From contig NZ_JALPRP010000001.1 of assembly GCF_023195915.1 (NCBI RefSeq), forward strand, positions 248,001 to 312,000: a stretch of DNA of 64,000 nucleotides, written 5' to 3'. The notes under the pieces were generated by a model. It did no database searches, had not been told where the DNA came from, and was given only the letters and a program-made list of their open reading frames with translations. The stretch comes from Methanoculleus sp. 7T (GTDB lineage: Archaea > Halobacteriota > Methanomicrobia > Methanomicrobiales > Methanoculleaceae). A program made the position numbers and the translations under genes. Below are positions 19,630 to 27,469 of the stretch, in pieces (the first letter of the stretch is position 1; each line of letters starts with the position of its first letter).

Positions 19630-20309
19630 ATCGCCTCCCGCGCATCGGAGAGCCTGATGTTCTCGGGTCCGGCACCCTGCTCCAGGGCGTACTTGAGGTA
19701 CGGCGGGGCGTGGCGCCACCGCGGAATCGCTTCAGGCACGCGCCCTAGGGCTTTCAGGGTCCCGCCCTCCATCTCCCAGATCGCATCCACCTGGGGGAGG
19801 ACCGCGCGCTCATGCGAGAAGAGGATAGTGATCCCCTCGTCCCTCTCCTCGATCATCCTGCAGGCCTTCCGTTTGGCGGCACAGTCGAGCGAACTGAACG
19901 GCTCGTCCAGCATCAGCAGGTCCGGGCTCCGCGCGATCATGCAGGCGAGGGTCAGCCGTTTGAGTTCGCCCCTCGAGAGGTGAAACGGGTCGTCGTCCGC
20001 GCGCCCGGCAAGGTCCGCCCGAGCGAGCAGGTCGTCCGGCTCAAGCCGCCACGACTCGACCTCTTCGGCAACGGTCGAGTGGGTGATATGGTATTCTGAG
20101 AACTGCAACGCGAGCAGGGCTGAAGAGACCCCGTGCCGCCGGACAGTGCCGCTCTCGGGGCGGAGCAGTTCGGCGAGCAGAAGGGCGAGCGTCGATTTCC
20201 CGCTCCCCACCGGCCCGCTGACCAGGTGTATGCCCTCATCGAAGGTGCCGCCGCCCCGGAGGGCGAACCGGCCCCGGGAGAAGAGGACGTCCTCAAGTTC
20301 CACCTTCAC
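19611..20309 (-). CDS. ecfA2: ECF transporter ATPase, second subunit
   Basis: 232 aa. Walker A GPVGSGKST, signature LSRGELKRLTLA (the canonical LSGGQ degenerates to LSRGE) and Walker B LLMLDEPFSSLD are present. The GTG start overlaps the stop of the other ATPase gene (GTGA) and has GGAGG eight bases upstream; the longer ATG reading is rejected. It pairs with ecfA1 to drive BioY. Confidence 0.87.
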   Translation of the reverse strand: MKVELEDVLFSRGRFALRGGGTFDEGIHLVSGPVGSGKSTLALLLAELLRPESGTVRRHGVSSALLALQFSEYHITHSTVAEEVESWRLEPDDLLARADLAGRADDDPFHLSRGELKRLTLACMIARSPDLLMLDEPFSSLDCAAKRKACRMIEERDEGITILFSHERAVLPQVDAIWEMEGGTLKALGRVPEAIPRWRHAPPYLKYALEQGAGPENIRLSDAREAICRIRG

Positions 20310-20977
20310 CGGCGGACCCTCCACATCGTCGGGTAGAAGCATGTCTCCTCAAGCGCGGCGAAGACCTCATCGGGCGTGCCGTGGTGCCGGACCGCACCCC
20401 TCTCCATGAAGAGGACGTAGTCTGCCTCGGCCGCGTTGTCCATCGACTGCGTGCACCAGAGCACATGGGTCGCCGTGCTCTTCCGCACGGCGTCTTGGAC
20501 GCGCGATATCGTATCGGCGTCCAGGTGTGAGTCGGCCTCGTCGAGGATGAGCACCTCGGGGTCATCGACGCCGGCGGCGGCTAGCGCAACGAGAGCCTTT
20601 TCGCCCCCCGAGAGGGCCGAGACCTTCGCATCAAGGAGATGCGATATACCGACCTGCGCGGCGGCCGCTCCGACCCGCTCGTTGGTCTCCCGGCAGGGAC
20701 GGTTGCGGAACCGGGGCGTCGATGCGATCTCGTCGTATACCCGGGAGAAGAGGAGCGTCCGGTCCGGGAACTCTCCCACCCACCCGATCCTCACGGCCGA
20801 AGGCGGCCTCCCGAGGAGCCGGACCGTCCCGTTCCGGGGCTCCTCGATGCCGGAGCAGACCACAAGCAGCGTCGTCTTGCCGCTCCCGTTCGGCCCGATC
20901 ACGGCGACGTGGCGTGCGTCTACCGCCAGATCAGGGATATCGACAATCCGGTGCCGGAGGTTGGCGATACAGATCAT
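20306..20977 (-). CDS. ecfA1: ECF transporter ATPase, first subunit
   Basis: 223 aa. Walker A GPNGSGKTT, signature LSGGEKALVALAAA, Walker B VLILDEADSHLD. The glutamate after Walker B Asp is present (DE). The ATG overlaps the bioY stop (ATGA); the 40-residue Arg-rich extension upstream is not used. Third gene counted from ecfT in bioY-ecfA1-ecfA2-ecfT. Confidence 0.88.
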   Translation of the reverse strand: MICIANLRHRIVDIPDLAVDARHVAVIGPNGSGKTTLLVVCSGIEEPRNGTVRLLGRPPSAVRIGWVGEFPDRTLLFSRVYDEIASTPRFRNRPCRETNERVGAAAAQVGISHLLDAKVSALSGGEKALVALAAAGVDDPEVLILDEADSHLDADTISRVQDAVRKSTATHVLWCTQSMDNAAEADYVLFMERGAVRHHGTPDEVFAALEETCFYPTMWRVRR

Positions 20978-21483
20978 GCCACCCGTTTTCCTATGGCGTA
21001 TGCGGCTGCGGCCTTCACGGCATCGCCGACGACGAACGGGGCGACCCCGAGCAGGGCCGCCTGGAGAAGCGAGAGCGACGCCGAGTAGGCGAGCCATACG
21101 ACCCCGAAGAGATAGATCGCGCCGGTTGCCGCAATCAGCCCCAGAACCCGGATCTTCGCCGATTGCCGCTCGTAAGCAAGCCCGGCGATGAGGGCGGCCG
21201 GGATGAAGCCGAGGAGAAACCCTCCCGTGGGCCCGAGAAGCACCCCGAGGCCCGCCGTACCGTTGTGGAAGACCGGGAGGTTGGCCGCCCCGAGAAGGAC
21301 GTAGAGGCCGACGGGGATTACGGCGTACCGCTGCATGACGACCCCGGCAAGAAGCACGAAGAGAGTCTGGAGCGTGAGCGGGACCGGAGGCAGCGGGATG
21401 GAAATCCAGCTCCCGGCAGCGATCAGTGCGATGAATGTGCCGCTGTAAGCAAGGATCTGAGCGCGATGTTTCATGGAAACCAT
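20974..21483 (-). CDS. bioY: Biotin transporter substrate-binding subunit BioY
   Basis: 169 aa, six membrane helices. Contains LPPVPLTLQTLFVLLAG and GLGVLLGPTGGFLLGF, the BioY signatures lining the biotin pocket. The ATG at 21483 lies about 25 bases below a TATA-like GATTTTTATCG, so the message may be leaderless; a second ATG at 21474 is possible. It is the first gene of the transporter operon and sits under a BirA-type operator. Confidence 0.93.
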   Translation of the reverse strand: MVSMKHRAQILAYSGTFIALIAAGSWISIPLPPVPLTLQTLFVLLAGVVMQRYAVIPVGLYVLLGAANLPVFHNGTAGLGVLLGPTGGFLLGFIPAALIAGLAYERQSAKIRVLGLIAATGAIYLFGVVWLAYSASLSLLQAALLGVAPFVVGDAVKAAAAYAIGKRVA

Positions 21484-21495
21484 TCTATGTTGGCG

Positions 21496-21544
21496 GGTTG
21501 ACGATAAAAATCCTGTCAACCAAAAATTATCGGAAGGTTGACAA
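21496..21544 (-). promoter_or_regulatory. BirA operator and promoter of bioY
   Basis: A perfect inverted repeat TGTCAACC-N14-GGTTGACA occupies 21514-21543. This is the arrangement of BirA boxes (TTGTNAACC with 14-16 spacing). A third half-site, GGTTGAC at 21496-21502, lies between the TATA-like element (21503-21512) and the start. Bound BirA-biotinyl-AMP would block the promoter on both sides. The birA gene directly upstream encodes a BirA with a DNA-binding domain. Confidence 0.82.
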
Positions 21545-21555
21545 GGCCGGGTGCT

Positions 21556-22536
21556 CTAGAGCTGGAAGCAGTCGCCGGCGATAACCCGCTCAATCCTCCC
21601 GTCATCCCTGCGGATGATCAGGGCACCGTAATTATCAATGTCGATGGCCTCTCCCTCGAAGGTCTTGTTGATGGTCCTGATGGCCACCCGCTGATCAAGC
21701 GTCAGAGAGAGACTCTTCCACTCGCGGATGATGGAGTCGTACTCCTCGTCCTCGAGCTGCTGATAGCGCAACTCGAACTCCCGCAGGACACGGGCGAGGA
21801 GCGCCACCCGGTCGACCTCGTGGCCGACCTCAGCCTCGAGCGAGGTCACCGTATCCTTCAGGTTCGGCGTGAGGTCGGCGAGCGAGATGTTCGCGTCGAT
21901 CCCGATCCCAAGGAGGACGTAGTGGACGGTGTCCGCCTCCGCAGCGAGTTCCAGAAGCAGTCCGGCGACCTTCTTACCCCCGACGAAGATGTCGTTGGGC
22001 CACTTGATGAGTGCGCTGATGCCGTATTCCTTCCTGATGGCGCGGGCGATCGCGATCGACCCGGCCATAGTGATCATGAAGAGGTGGTCGATCGGGATCT
22101 TCGGCTTTAAGATGGTGGTGATCCAGATGCCGCCGGCAGGCGAGACCCAGGCGCGCCCAAGCCTCCCGACCCCGCCGGTCTGCTCCTCGGCGATGATCAC
22201 CATGCCGTGCAGTTTTGCAGGATCGTTCTCGCCGGCAAGTTGCTTTGCGATCCAACTCGTGGAGGCGGTCCGGTCGAAGTAGCGGATCTGCTTTCCGATG
22301 AACCGAGTGCGGAGCTTTTTGTGGATCTCGTACGGCAGGAGTTTATCGGTCTTCGCCTCAAGACGGTAGCCTTCCGCCCGTGACGATGATATACTGTATC
22401 CCAATCGGCGGAGCTCGCGTATCTGTTTCCAGACGGCTGAACGGGTGACGCCAAGTTGCTCTGCAATCTGCTCGCCCGAGATCGGGCCGGGGGATTCTTC
22501 GAGAATCTTCAGTACGTTGATTGCCGTATCCTTCAT
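21556..22536 (-). CDS. birA: Bifunctional biotin-protein ligase and biotin repressor
   Basis: 326 aa. N-terminal winged helix (GEQIAEQLGVTRSAVWKQI, about residues 18-36) then the ligase with GRLGRAWVSPAGGIW and IKWPNDIF, and the small C-terminal domain. It links biotin to the PycB lysine and, with its HTH, should repress bioY from the box just beyond its stop codon. It is the last gene of the orf89-archease-rtcB operon, 5 bases after the DUF2111 gene. Confidence 0.94.
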   Translation of the reverse strand: MKDTAINVLKILEESPGPISGEQIAEQLGVTRSAVWKQIRELRRLGYSISSSRAEGYRLEAKTDKLLPYEIHKKLRTRFIGKQIRYFDRTASTSWIAKQLAGENDPAKLHGMVIIAEEQTGGVGRLGRAWVSPAGGIWITTILKPKIPIDHLFMITMAGSIAIARAIRKEYGISALIKWPNDIFVGGKKVAGLLLELAAEADTVHYVLLGIGIDANISLADLTPNLKDTVTSLEAEVGHEVDRVALLARVLREFELRYQQLEDEEYDSIIREWKSLSLTLDQRVAIRTINKTFEGEAIDIDNYGALIIRRDDGRIERVIAGDCFQL

Positions 22537-22541
22537 GGTTA

Positions 22542-22988
22542 TTACCTTTTTGCTGCAGGCGACTCACTCGGGAGCGGACACGGGTCCCTGCCGCACACCT
22601 GTCTCCGGATCTCCGCGTGCTGCTCCATGAAACTCGCCAGATCAAAGATGCCGGTCACGTCGACGATGCCGATGGCGCCGATGGCCCTGCCTTCATCGTC
22701 CCGTATCGGCGCCACCACCACCGGGATGCCCTTGTAAGGGCCTGCAGGCGGCCTGACCCGCTTTGTGACGTTCTCGGCCAGAACCTCTTCGAGGATGGGG
22801 CCCGTGTAGGCCTCGTCGATGATCTTCCCGTCCTCGATCCTGATGCCCGGATGGTCGCGGGATCGTGCCGTGACCGGCAGACGGCCAAGGAGATCATGGA
22901 CGCACATCATAACCGGAGCAAGGTCGCGCGCCCTTGAAGATGCAGAGATGATGTAGTGATCCATGGTCATATCCATACTTTTCATCAT
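22542..22988 (-). CDS. DUF2111 family protein
   Basis: 148 aa, soluble. Several Met codons crowd the start (residues 1, 2, 5, 9), so the exact start is open. The body has VPPAGPYKGIPVVVAPIRD-like and DDEGRAIGAIGIVDVTGIFD blocks that read like a small-molecule sensor of PAS/roadblock size; DUF2111 proteins are restricted to methanogens and uncharacterised. Operon position just before birA. Confidence 0.7.
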   Translation of the reverse strand: MMKSMDMTMDHYIISASSRARDLAPVMMCVHDLLGRLPVTARSRDHPGIRIEDGKIIDEAYTGPILEEVLAENVTKRVRPPAGPYKGIPVVVAPIRDDEGRAIGAIGIVDVTGIFDLASFMEQHAEIRRQVCGRDPCPLPSESPAAKR

Positions 22989-22995
22989 GTTTTAT

Positions 22996-23574
22996 CTAGA
23001 ATAAGGTTTCCCTCTCGCCGCAGGAGAAGACTTTCAGGAATTCGCGCGACGGGTATTCATGGATGCTTGAGACCAGAATCATGCCGTCGCCGATCGCTTT
23101 CCCGATCAGGACCGCCTCGCCGGCGGCCGAGGCGGCAAGCGTCTCGCCGCCGTGAGCCGGGAAGGACCCGTCGCACTCGACGGCGGCAAGGTCGTACCCG
23201 GCGAATAGGGAGGTATATTCGCTCTCGCAGGCGAATTCGACGGCACGCGGCCCGTACGCGAACGTGTAGGTCACCGGGAACGGGAGCCAGTCGTAGGCGT
23301 CCTCCCGGTCGCACCCCGCACCGAAGACCAGCAGCCTCCCGCCGTCCTCGACGAAACGCCGGATACGTGGGCCTGCGGCCCGGAGCGCGGGGAGGAGGTT
23401 TGAGTAGGCCGGGTTCGCAAACCCGGTCGGTACGATGAGCGCAACAAACCTCCCCCGCCAGAAGGGCGAGGCGAGCATGTAGGGGTTGACCGTCTCGCAG
23501 CAGGCCCCGCAGTCCTCGATGAGCCGCGAGAACATCAGGGGGCTGTCCCAGAGCAGCCCGGTCCTGCAGGTCAC
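22996..23574 (-). CDS. Glutamine amidotransferase-like fold protein of unknown function
   Basis: 192 aa. Strand-turn patterns FVALIVPTGFANPAYS and FVEDGGRLLVFGAGCD resemble the class I glutamine amidotransferase/ThuA-like fold, with a Cys (GAGCDREDAYDW) after the third strand but no clear His-Glu pair. It starts at a GTG that overlaps the rtcB stop (GTGA). Conserved operon partner of rtcB here; activity unknown. Confidence 0.6.
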   Translation of the reverse strand: MTCRTGLLWDSPLMFSRLIEDCGACCETVNPYMLASPFWRGRFVALIVPTGFANPAYSNLLPALRAAGPRIRRFVEDGGRLLVFGAGCDREDAYDWLPFPVTYTFAYGPRAVEFACESEYTSLFAGYDLAAVECDGSFPAHGGETLAASAAGEAVLIGKAIGDGMILVSSIHEYPSREFLKVFSCGERETLF

Positions 23575-25007
23575 CCTTTGATCACTCCGAGCGGCTCCAG
23601 TCTGGCGACGATGCCGGAGAGCCCCGCTTCATGCACGACACGCACCACTTCGTGGCTCGGCTTATAGACCTCAGGAGCCTCCTCCGCAAGCACGGAGTCC
23701 CGGTGAGCCCGCACCAGGATGCCTTCTTTTGCGAGTTGCTCACGGAGTTCTCTCCCGCGGACCTCCTTCTTCGCCTTCGACCGGCTGAGCACCCTGCCGG
23801 CGCCGTGGCAGGTGCTCCCCCAGGTCTTCTGCATCGCGGTCGTCGTGCCGTGGAGGAGGTAGGAGGATGTGCCCATGCTCCCCGGGATGAGGACCGGCTG
23901 CCCGACCCCGGCGTACTCGTGGGGGATGCCCGGGGCTCCCGGACCGAACGCCCGCGTTGCGCCTTTACGGTGGACGCAGACGTCTTTGGACGCACCGCCG
24001 ACGTCGTGGCGCTCGTACTTGGCGACGTTGTGCGCGACGTCGTAGATGAGCCGCATCTCGTCGTAATCGATCCCGTACATCTGCGCGAGTACCTTCCGAG
24101 CCTCGTGCATGATGACCTGCCGGTTTGCCCAGGCGTAATTTGCAGCGCAGACCATGCCGCCGTAGTAGGCGCGGCCTTCCGGGGAGTCGATCGGAGCGCA
24201 GGCGAGTTGCCGGTCGGGAAGGTCTATCCGGTATTTCCCAAGAGCGTTCTCGAGTACCCGCAAGTGGTCGGTGGCGACCTGGTGGCCGAGGCCCCGCGAG
24301 CCGCAGTGGACCATGAAACAGACCTGCCCTTCGGCGATGCCAAAGACCCTTGCCGCCTCCGGGTCGACGATCTCTCGCGCCACCTGGATCTCAAGGAAGT
24401 GGTTTCCGGCACCGAGCGTCCCAAGCTGCGGCATGCCCCGTTGCCGGGCTTTGGCGCTGACCGCGTCCGGGTCGGCGCCCGGCATCGCGCCACCCTCCTC
24501 GCACCTGACGAGGTCCGCCTCGGTGCCGAGCCCCCGCTCGACCGCCCATCGAGCGCCGTCGACCATAATATCGGTCAACTCCTTGTTTGAGACCCGCAGG
24601 GTGCTCCTTGCACCCACACCGGTCGGCACGACCGAGAAGAGCCCCTCGATCAGTTCCCGTTTTTTGCCTGCGAGATCGGCCTCGGTCAGGGGCGTCGTGA
24701 TCAACCGGACCCCGCAGTTGATGTCGAACCCGACTCCGCCGGGAGATATGACTCCCTCGGTCATGTCGAAGGCGGCGACGCCGCCGATAGGAAACCCGTA
24801 TCCCCAGTGGATATCGGGCATGGCAAGCGAATGCCTCACAATCCCGGGCAGGGTTGCGACGTTCGCCAGCTGGCGGACGGCCCCCTCTTCAAGCGTCTCC
24901 GCGAGGGCCCGGGAGAGGAAGAAACGGCCGGGCACCCGCATATTGGGAACATATCCAATGGGGACCTCCCATTCGAGGTCCCCGATCTTATTGATTCCTT
25001 CAAGCAT
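23571..25007 (-). CDS. rtcB: tRNA-splicing RNA ligase RtcB
   Basis: 478 aa. Joins 2',3'-cyclic phosphate and 5'-OH RNA ends using GTP, needed to mature intron-containing tRNAs such as tRNA-Met in this window. Metal and guanylate-site motifs are intact: HWGYGFPIGGVAAFD, GGVGFDINCGVR, GAGNHFLEIQ, HCGSRGLGHQ, and the guanylated-His region SCHGAGRVLSR. No intein is present, although archaeal rtcB genes often carry one. It follows archease by 9 bases. Confidence 0.97.
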   Translation of the reverse strand: MLEGINKIGDLEWEVPIGYVPNMRVPGRFFLSRALAETLEEGAVRQLANVATLPGIVRHSLAMPDIHWGYGFPIGGVAAFDMTEGVISPGGVGFDINCGVRLITTPLTEADLAGKKRELIEGLFSVVPTGVGARSTLRVSNKELTDIMVDGARWAVERGLGTEADLVRCEEGGAMPGADPDAVSAKARQRGMPQLGTLGAGNHFLEIQVAREIVDPEAARVFGIAEGQVCFMVHCGSRGLGHQVATDHLRVLENALGKYRIDLPDRQLACAPIDSPEGRAYYGGMVCAANYAWANRQVIMHEARKVLAQMYGIDYDEMRLIYDVAHNVAKYERHDVGGASKDVCVHRKGATRAFGPGAPGIPHEYAGVGQPVLIPGSMGTSSYLLHGTTTAMQKTWGSTCHGAGRVLSRSKAKKEVRGRELREQLAKEGILVRAHRDSVLAEEAPEVYKPSHEVVRVVHEAGLSGIVARLEPLGVIKG

Positions 25008-25016
25008 ATCGATCCC

Positions 25017-25424
25017 TCAGATATCGAAGATGACGTCCACCACATAGGCCTCTTCTTCTTTAACGATTTCGAGCCCGAAGTAAGATACACCCTTGATAAG
25101 CGTTCCGTCCAAGTGCCGCTCGGGGTCGAAGGGCTCCCCCTTTACGGCGGCGGAGAGCCGGGTGCCCCGGATATCGACGTCGAAGGTGCAGAAGACAAGG
25201 TTCTCCGCGTCGGTGATGAAGAGCAGCTCCGAGAGGTAATCGATGAGGAGAGACTCGAGGTCCTCCGCCTCAAGGGTGAACCGCCGTTCGACGCCCCGGT
25301 CCTCGCAGGGGCCGTACATAACGTGGAACATGGCCCGGCCTGCCTCGGAGAAGAGTTCGTTTACGGTTGCGCCCCGTATCCGCATGAGCACGTCGGCGGT
25401 ATGGTCCAGTTCTTCGAAACTCAT
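25017..25424 (-). CDS. Archease, RtcB activator
   Basis: 135 aa, standard length. Starts FEELDHTADVLMRIRG and ends SYFGLEIVKEEEAYVVDVIF; the conserved Asp of DHTAD and the C-terminal acidic residues form the metal site that helps RtcB guanylylation. Directly upstream of rtcB. Confidence 0.95.
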   Translation of the reverse strand: MSFEELDHTADVLMRIRGATVNELFSEAGRAMFHVMYGPCEDRGVERRFTLEAEDLESLLIDYLSELLFITDAENLVFCTFDVDIRGTRLSAAVKGEPFDPERHLDGTLIKGVSYFGLEIVKEEEAYVVDVIFDI

Positions 25425-25427
25425 GGT

Positions 25428-25697
25428 CTAGAAGTCTTCAAAGAAGATCGGAATCATTCCCTTGTGGATGGAGTCGATGTAGCGGGCTTGGTACTTCGAG
25501 ATGTAGACGGTGTAGTCGCCGACGGAGACTCGCAGGTCGGTCGCCTTCGGCGGTTTCACCGATGTCGGCAGGAGGATTGGGCCGCTGCAGGCTGTGCTCA
25601 CTCTGAAATCGCGCTTCCTCTCGAGGATGTACGATCTGACGTCGTCCGTGACATATATGTTGTGTGATGGTGCTGGTTCCCCGATGTCGCTCTGCAT
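25428..25697 (-). CDS. Conserved small protein of unknown function
   Basis: 89 aa. Starts MQSDIGEPAPSHNIYVTDD behind GAGGGAC; ends IHKGMIPIFFEDF. Two halves: residues 14-50 with STACSGPILLPTSVKPPKAT, then a tyrosine-rich VGDYTVYISKYQARY. No family recalled. First gene of the archease-rtcB-birA operon, 3 bases before archease. Confidence 0.7.
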   Translation of the reverse strand: MQSDIGEPAPSHNIYVTDDVRSYILERKRDFRVSTACSGPILLPTSVKPPKATDLRVSVGDYTVYISKYQARYIDSIHKGMIPIFFEDF

Positions 25698-25751
25698 GAT
25701 AGTCCCTCATATTAGTTCTGGGTGTAAAAAAAGTGGTATGGTTTTCGGGTG

Positions 25752-26066
25752 TTATGTTGCTCCGAGGATGTCGGTCACCACGTCCACGTACTGGTCTTTG
25801 AGTTCGTAAATGGTGTTCGTACCATCCGCATTCCGCCTCACGCGCAGGATGCCGATTCGGGATGCGATGATGCCGACCATGGATGCGACGGAGTGGTAAC
25901 TGATGGAGAACTGCTCCTGCAACTTCCCGTAGATCTGAGGTATGGTCAGGGATTTTATCTTCACGAAGAGGCTGAGCAGCTCATGCCGGATGCCGTCCCG
26001 GTCCCGTGAGAGATAACCTTTGAGTCGAGTCTCTATCTCTTTCTTGAGCTCAGAGGGTGATCTCAT
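25752..26066 (-). CDS. DUF2551-like winged-helix protein
   Basis: 104 aa, HTH-like: IPQIYGKLQEQFSISYHSVA reads as the recognition helix pair, then a wing (ILRVRRNADGTNTIYELK). Resembles archaeal DUF2551. A strong TATA (minus strand GATATATATAAAATACC, about 26083-26099) lies about 25 bases above the ATG with no ribosome site, so the message is probably leaderless. Monocistronic. Confidence 0.72.
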   Translation of the reverse strand: MRSPSELKKEIETRLKGYLSRDRDGIRHELLSLFVKIKSLTIPQIYGKLQEQFSISYHSVASMVGIIASRIGILRVRRNADGTNTIYELKDQYVDVVTDILGAT

Positions 26067-26277
26067 ATGTGCTTGTGATTCGGTATTTTATATATATCTT
26101 TTCTTTTCACTCATATTATCGGAGATTCTGCCAAGGGGACGACAATTGTCTGACGAAATCGGATCCGGAACGATATAGCAACCCCAATCTTCAAGGCACG
26201 ATTTATAGCCAGTCTAAAGCACTTTCACGGGATTATACGTCCGTACTTATGCCTTCTTTAGTGGTCCGTCCCTCTGC

Positions 26278-26314
26278 GAGCGTCGACCATGGATGGGCAT
26301 CCGGTGGGACGCTC
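26278..26314. repeat. Multi-stem hairpin
   Basis: GAGCGTC (26278-26284) pairs with GACGCTC (26308-26314). Inside, ACC pairs GGT and GGATG pairs CATCC around a GG turn. The stacked pairing makes one long imperfect hairpin of 37 nt. Confidence 0.5.
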
Positions 26315-26562
26315 ACAGGGACCCACTCCCCGCCGGGAGTTGCACACCCCACGGCGAGGACATCCCAAAACTCATCACCAACCCGACGCACCCAGGGCCG
26401 GATCCGCTATGCATGAGATCTTTGCCATCCAGGCCGGGACCGGGGTCGAGGTGCGAACGCGACTTTACCTCAGGGGTAGAACCTTCGGTGCGACTTGGCC
26501 TCCCTCCCTCGGGGTGATTTCCGGGGCGCTATGGCGCCGTTCGAGTGGATTTTGCCTCCCGC

Positions 26563-26570
26563 CTTATATG
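26563..26570 (+). promoter_or_regulatory. TATA box of secFD
   Basis: CTTATATG 45-52 bases before the secF ATG. Start of transcription about 26590-26595 gives a leader of about 20 nt without a ribosome site. Confidence 0.5.
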
Positions 26571-26614
26571 CATGAGCAACCCTTTAACCTTTCACACTCG
26601 TACACTAATACAGC

Positions 26615-27469
26615 ATGGAATTTGTCAGATACGACATTAACAAATACTCTCCGCGGCAGATGGTGACGCTGCCCCTCGTTCTTCTTCTCCTTGCCGGGAT
26701 TGTGCTTGGCTACACCACGCTCACTACCGGCCTGCCCCTGAAACCGGGCATCGATTTTGCAGGAGGAACGGCGGTCACGGTGTTCACCTCCGACAGCAGA
26801 GAGGCGATCGAGGCAACCTTCACGGGATATCCGCTGTTATCGGTGGGTGAAGGTGTCGGCAACGGGAAGTACATCACGTTCGGACCCATGGACGACGCTC
26901 AGTACCAGAGCCTCAGCGCGCTCATCAACCAGAAGTACCCTGATGCGAAGGTAGACCAGATCGGCGAGACGTTCGGAAAGACGCTCCAGGGCCAGGCCTT
27001 CCTTGCCTTGCTCCTCTCGTTCATCGGGATGACCGTCGTGGTCCTCATCGCGTTTCGGAACATTGTGCCGGCGGGCGCGGTCGTCCTCTCGGCCTTCGCC
27101 GATATCGCCGTCACCGCCGGAATCATGCAGATCATCGGCCTCCCGCTCTCCCTCGGGACGACGGCGGCTCTGCTGATGCTGATCGGTTACTCCGTCGACA
27201 GCGACATCCTGCTGACCACGCGGGTGCTCAAGCGCAAGGGAAAACTCGATGAAAAACTCTCCGGAGCCTTCAGGACCGGGATCATCATGACAACCACGAC
27301 GCTCTCGGCGATCGCCGCCATGTGGGTCGTCTCCACGTTGGGGCAGATCCAGATCATCAGCGAGATCGCAAGCGTCCTCCTGATCGGCCTCCTCATCGAC
27401 CTGATGAATACCTGGATGCTGAACGCCGGGATTCTCAAGGATTACGTCCTTCGGAGCGGTAAGAAATGA
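26615..27469 (+). CDS. secF: Protein-export membrane protein SecF
   Basis: 284 aa, six membrane helices with the large outside loop between helices 1 and 2. Core motifs GIDFAGGTAV (SecD/F 'first loop') and LLMLIGYSVDSDILLTTRVL are present. It assists Sec-dependent export with SecD. In archaea secF precedes secD, as here. Confidence 0.95.
   Translation: MEFVRYDINKYSPRQMVTLPLVLLLLAGIVLGYTTLTTGLPLKPGIDFAGGTAVTVFTSDSREAIEATFTGYPLLSVGEGVGNGKYITFGPMDDAQYQSLSALINQKYPDAKVDQIGETFGKTLQGQAFLALLLSFIGMTVVVLIAFRNIVPAGAVVLSAFADIAVTAGIMQIIGLPLSLGTTAALLMLIGYSVDSDILLTTRVLKRKGKLDEKLSGAFRTGIIMTTTTLSAIAAMWVVSTLGQIQIISEIASVLLIGLLIDLMNTWMLNAGILKDYVLRSGKK

Larger units (their letters stand above)
26067..26614. other. 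Gene-poor interval with a hairpin and the secF promoter
   Basis: No gene. From left: the DUF2551 promoter; an AT-rich stretch with TATA-like GATTTATAG (about 26209); a GC-rich block with the hairpin at 26278-26314; then TATA CTTATATG (26563-26570) for secF. The GC-rich block between two promoters could be a small RNA gene; nothing identifies it. Confidence 0.55.
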
